From a bacterium (GTDB lineage: Bacteria; Electryoneota; RPQS01), in assembly GCA_018812265.1 (NCBI GenBank), contig JAHJDG010000045.1, positions 1 to 50,791 on the forward strand: a stretch of DNA of 50,791 nucleotides, read 5' to 3'. Position 1 is the stretch's first letter. The number at the start of each line of letters is the position of its first letter. The position numbers and the translations under genes are program-made. Below the pieces are notes generated by a model. That model ran no database searches. It saw only the letters and a program-made list of their open reading frames with translations, and had not been told where the DNA came from. Of this stretch, positions 50,480-50,791 are shown in pieces.

Positions 50480-50791
50480 ATGGCTTTCTTCGTGAGCAGA
50501 CGTGTGCTCTTCATCTTCCTGATGGTCGCGTTTGGCCTTCTGAGTATGGTACATACCGCGGTTGCGGCGCGCATCATTCAGGTTCCCGCGGCTTCGGTCC
50601 GTAACGTCGTTGAGCTTCAAAACCTCGGCGTGGCGCTCCTCGACGCCCGCGTGGAACGCGTGAATCCGGCGTTGAATCTTCCGCCCCATCGTGTGCGTTG
50701 GTGTGAAGAGAACGGTTTTGTGACGGGACTGGCCGAGGAACCGATTCTCGAACGACTCCGTGAGCACGGCATTGCGTTTCAGGATCGCGGG
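50480..50791 (+). CDS. partial secreted protein, runs off the window
   Basis: Open to the window end (104 codons). Three ATGs in a row (50474, 50477, 50480). The last has AAGGAG six nt upstream and is chosen. A signal peptide is clear (LFIFLMVAFGLLSMVHTAVA). The mature start (VVELQNLGVALLDARVERVN, LERLREHGIAFQDRG) resembles propeptide-like N-termini of secreted peptidases in this kind of genome, but too little is present to name a family. Likely co-transcribed with the upstream T9SS gene. Confidence 0.65.
   Translation, partial: MAFFVSRRVLFIFLMVAFGLLSMVHTAVAARIIQVPAASVRNVVELQNLGVALLDARVERVNPALNLPPHRVRWCEENGFVTGLAEEPILERLREHGIAFQDRG

Noticed and set aside
1-50791. CRISPR arrays, rRNA genes and tRNA genes
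   Set aside because: No spaced identical direct repeats of CRISPR type, no rRNA-like sequence, and no tRNA cloverleaf recognised by eye; a covariance search could still find a tRNA.
1-50791. Insertion sequences or integrases
   Set aside because: No transposase or recombinase motif was seen in any frame, so the repeat elements are non-autonomous if mobile.

Overview
The window looks like chromosomal DNA, roughly 55-60 % GC by eye, from an uncultured bacterium of the Fibrobacteres-Chlorobi-Bacteroidetes (FCB) superphylum or a related candidate phylum. Four secreted proteins end in the type IX secretion (T9SS) C-terminal sorting domain (YPNPFN...LGR.V..L.....G.H...WD...SG.Y...L, then a Lys-rich tail). 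The window also encodes a PorX-type response regulator, the two-component regulator of T9SS. Promoters are of the ordinary sigma-70 kind (TTGAC-N17-TATAAT) and many genes have good Shine-Dalgarno sites, which argues against Bacteroidetes proper. The phylum cannot be fixed from the sequence alone.

Layout. 0-4.3 kb, minus strand: a DUF2520 oxidoreductase, porX, tsaE, tsaB, a secreted protein and a 55-aa Lys/Pro-rich peptide. 4.4-7.9 kb, plus strand: a small unknown gene, then a radical SAM/SPASM peptide maturase 30 bp upstream of a 73-aa GTG-start peptide with five clustered C-terminal cysteines (a candidate RiPP locus), then a membrane-anchored TPR protein. 8.0-18.6 kb: a dTDP-rhamnose set (rmlA, rmlD, rmlC, rmlB) broken up by other genes. 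These are two SIMPL-domain paralogues, an OLD-like ATPase/TOPRIM protein, a 192-aa protein coupled to a DNA methyltransferase, and an AvaI/BsoBI-family restriction-modification pair predicted to act on CYCGRG. 18.6-21.7 kb: a T9SS-exported penicillin-acylase-type hydrolase and a lipoprotein. 21.8-26.8 kb, minus strand: histidine kinase, response regulator, cysE and cysK in one overlapping operon, preceded by two lipoprotein genes.

27-36 kb: a Zn-ribbon protein with a basic disordered N-terminus, a flavoprotein related to dihydrolipoamide dehydrogenases but lacking its redox cysteines, then a plus-strand metabolic run (DUF547, zinc alcohol dehydrogenase, homocysteine S-methyltransferase-like, lipoprotein, organophosphate-type MFS transporter) and a GNAT-YoaP fusion. 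36-50.8 kb: a cell-surface block with PspC, a repeat-rich T9SS protein, a subtilisin-like T9SS protease, a 1648-aa triple beta-helix protein, a propeller/ASH/FG-GAP T9SS protein, and the first 104 codons of another secreted protein.

Intergenic spaces carry several repeat families: 7-bp tandem arrays directly after the stop codons of porX, rmlA and rmlC, a near-palindromic 23-mer present twice, a 27-bp box present twice, GC-rich perfect hairpins, and a diverged ~35-bp element at least six times between 35.7 and 38.5 kb. The best candidates for something undescribed are the Cys-rich RiPP locus and the defence genes interleaved with the rhamnose genes, in particular the 192-aa protein coupled to a methyltransferase.
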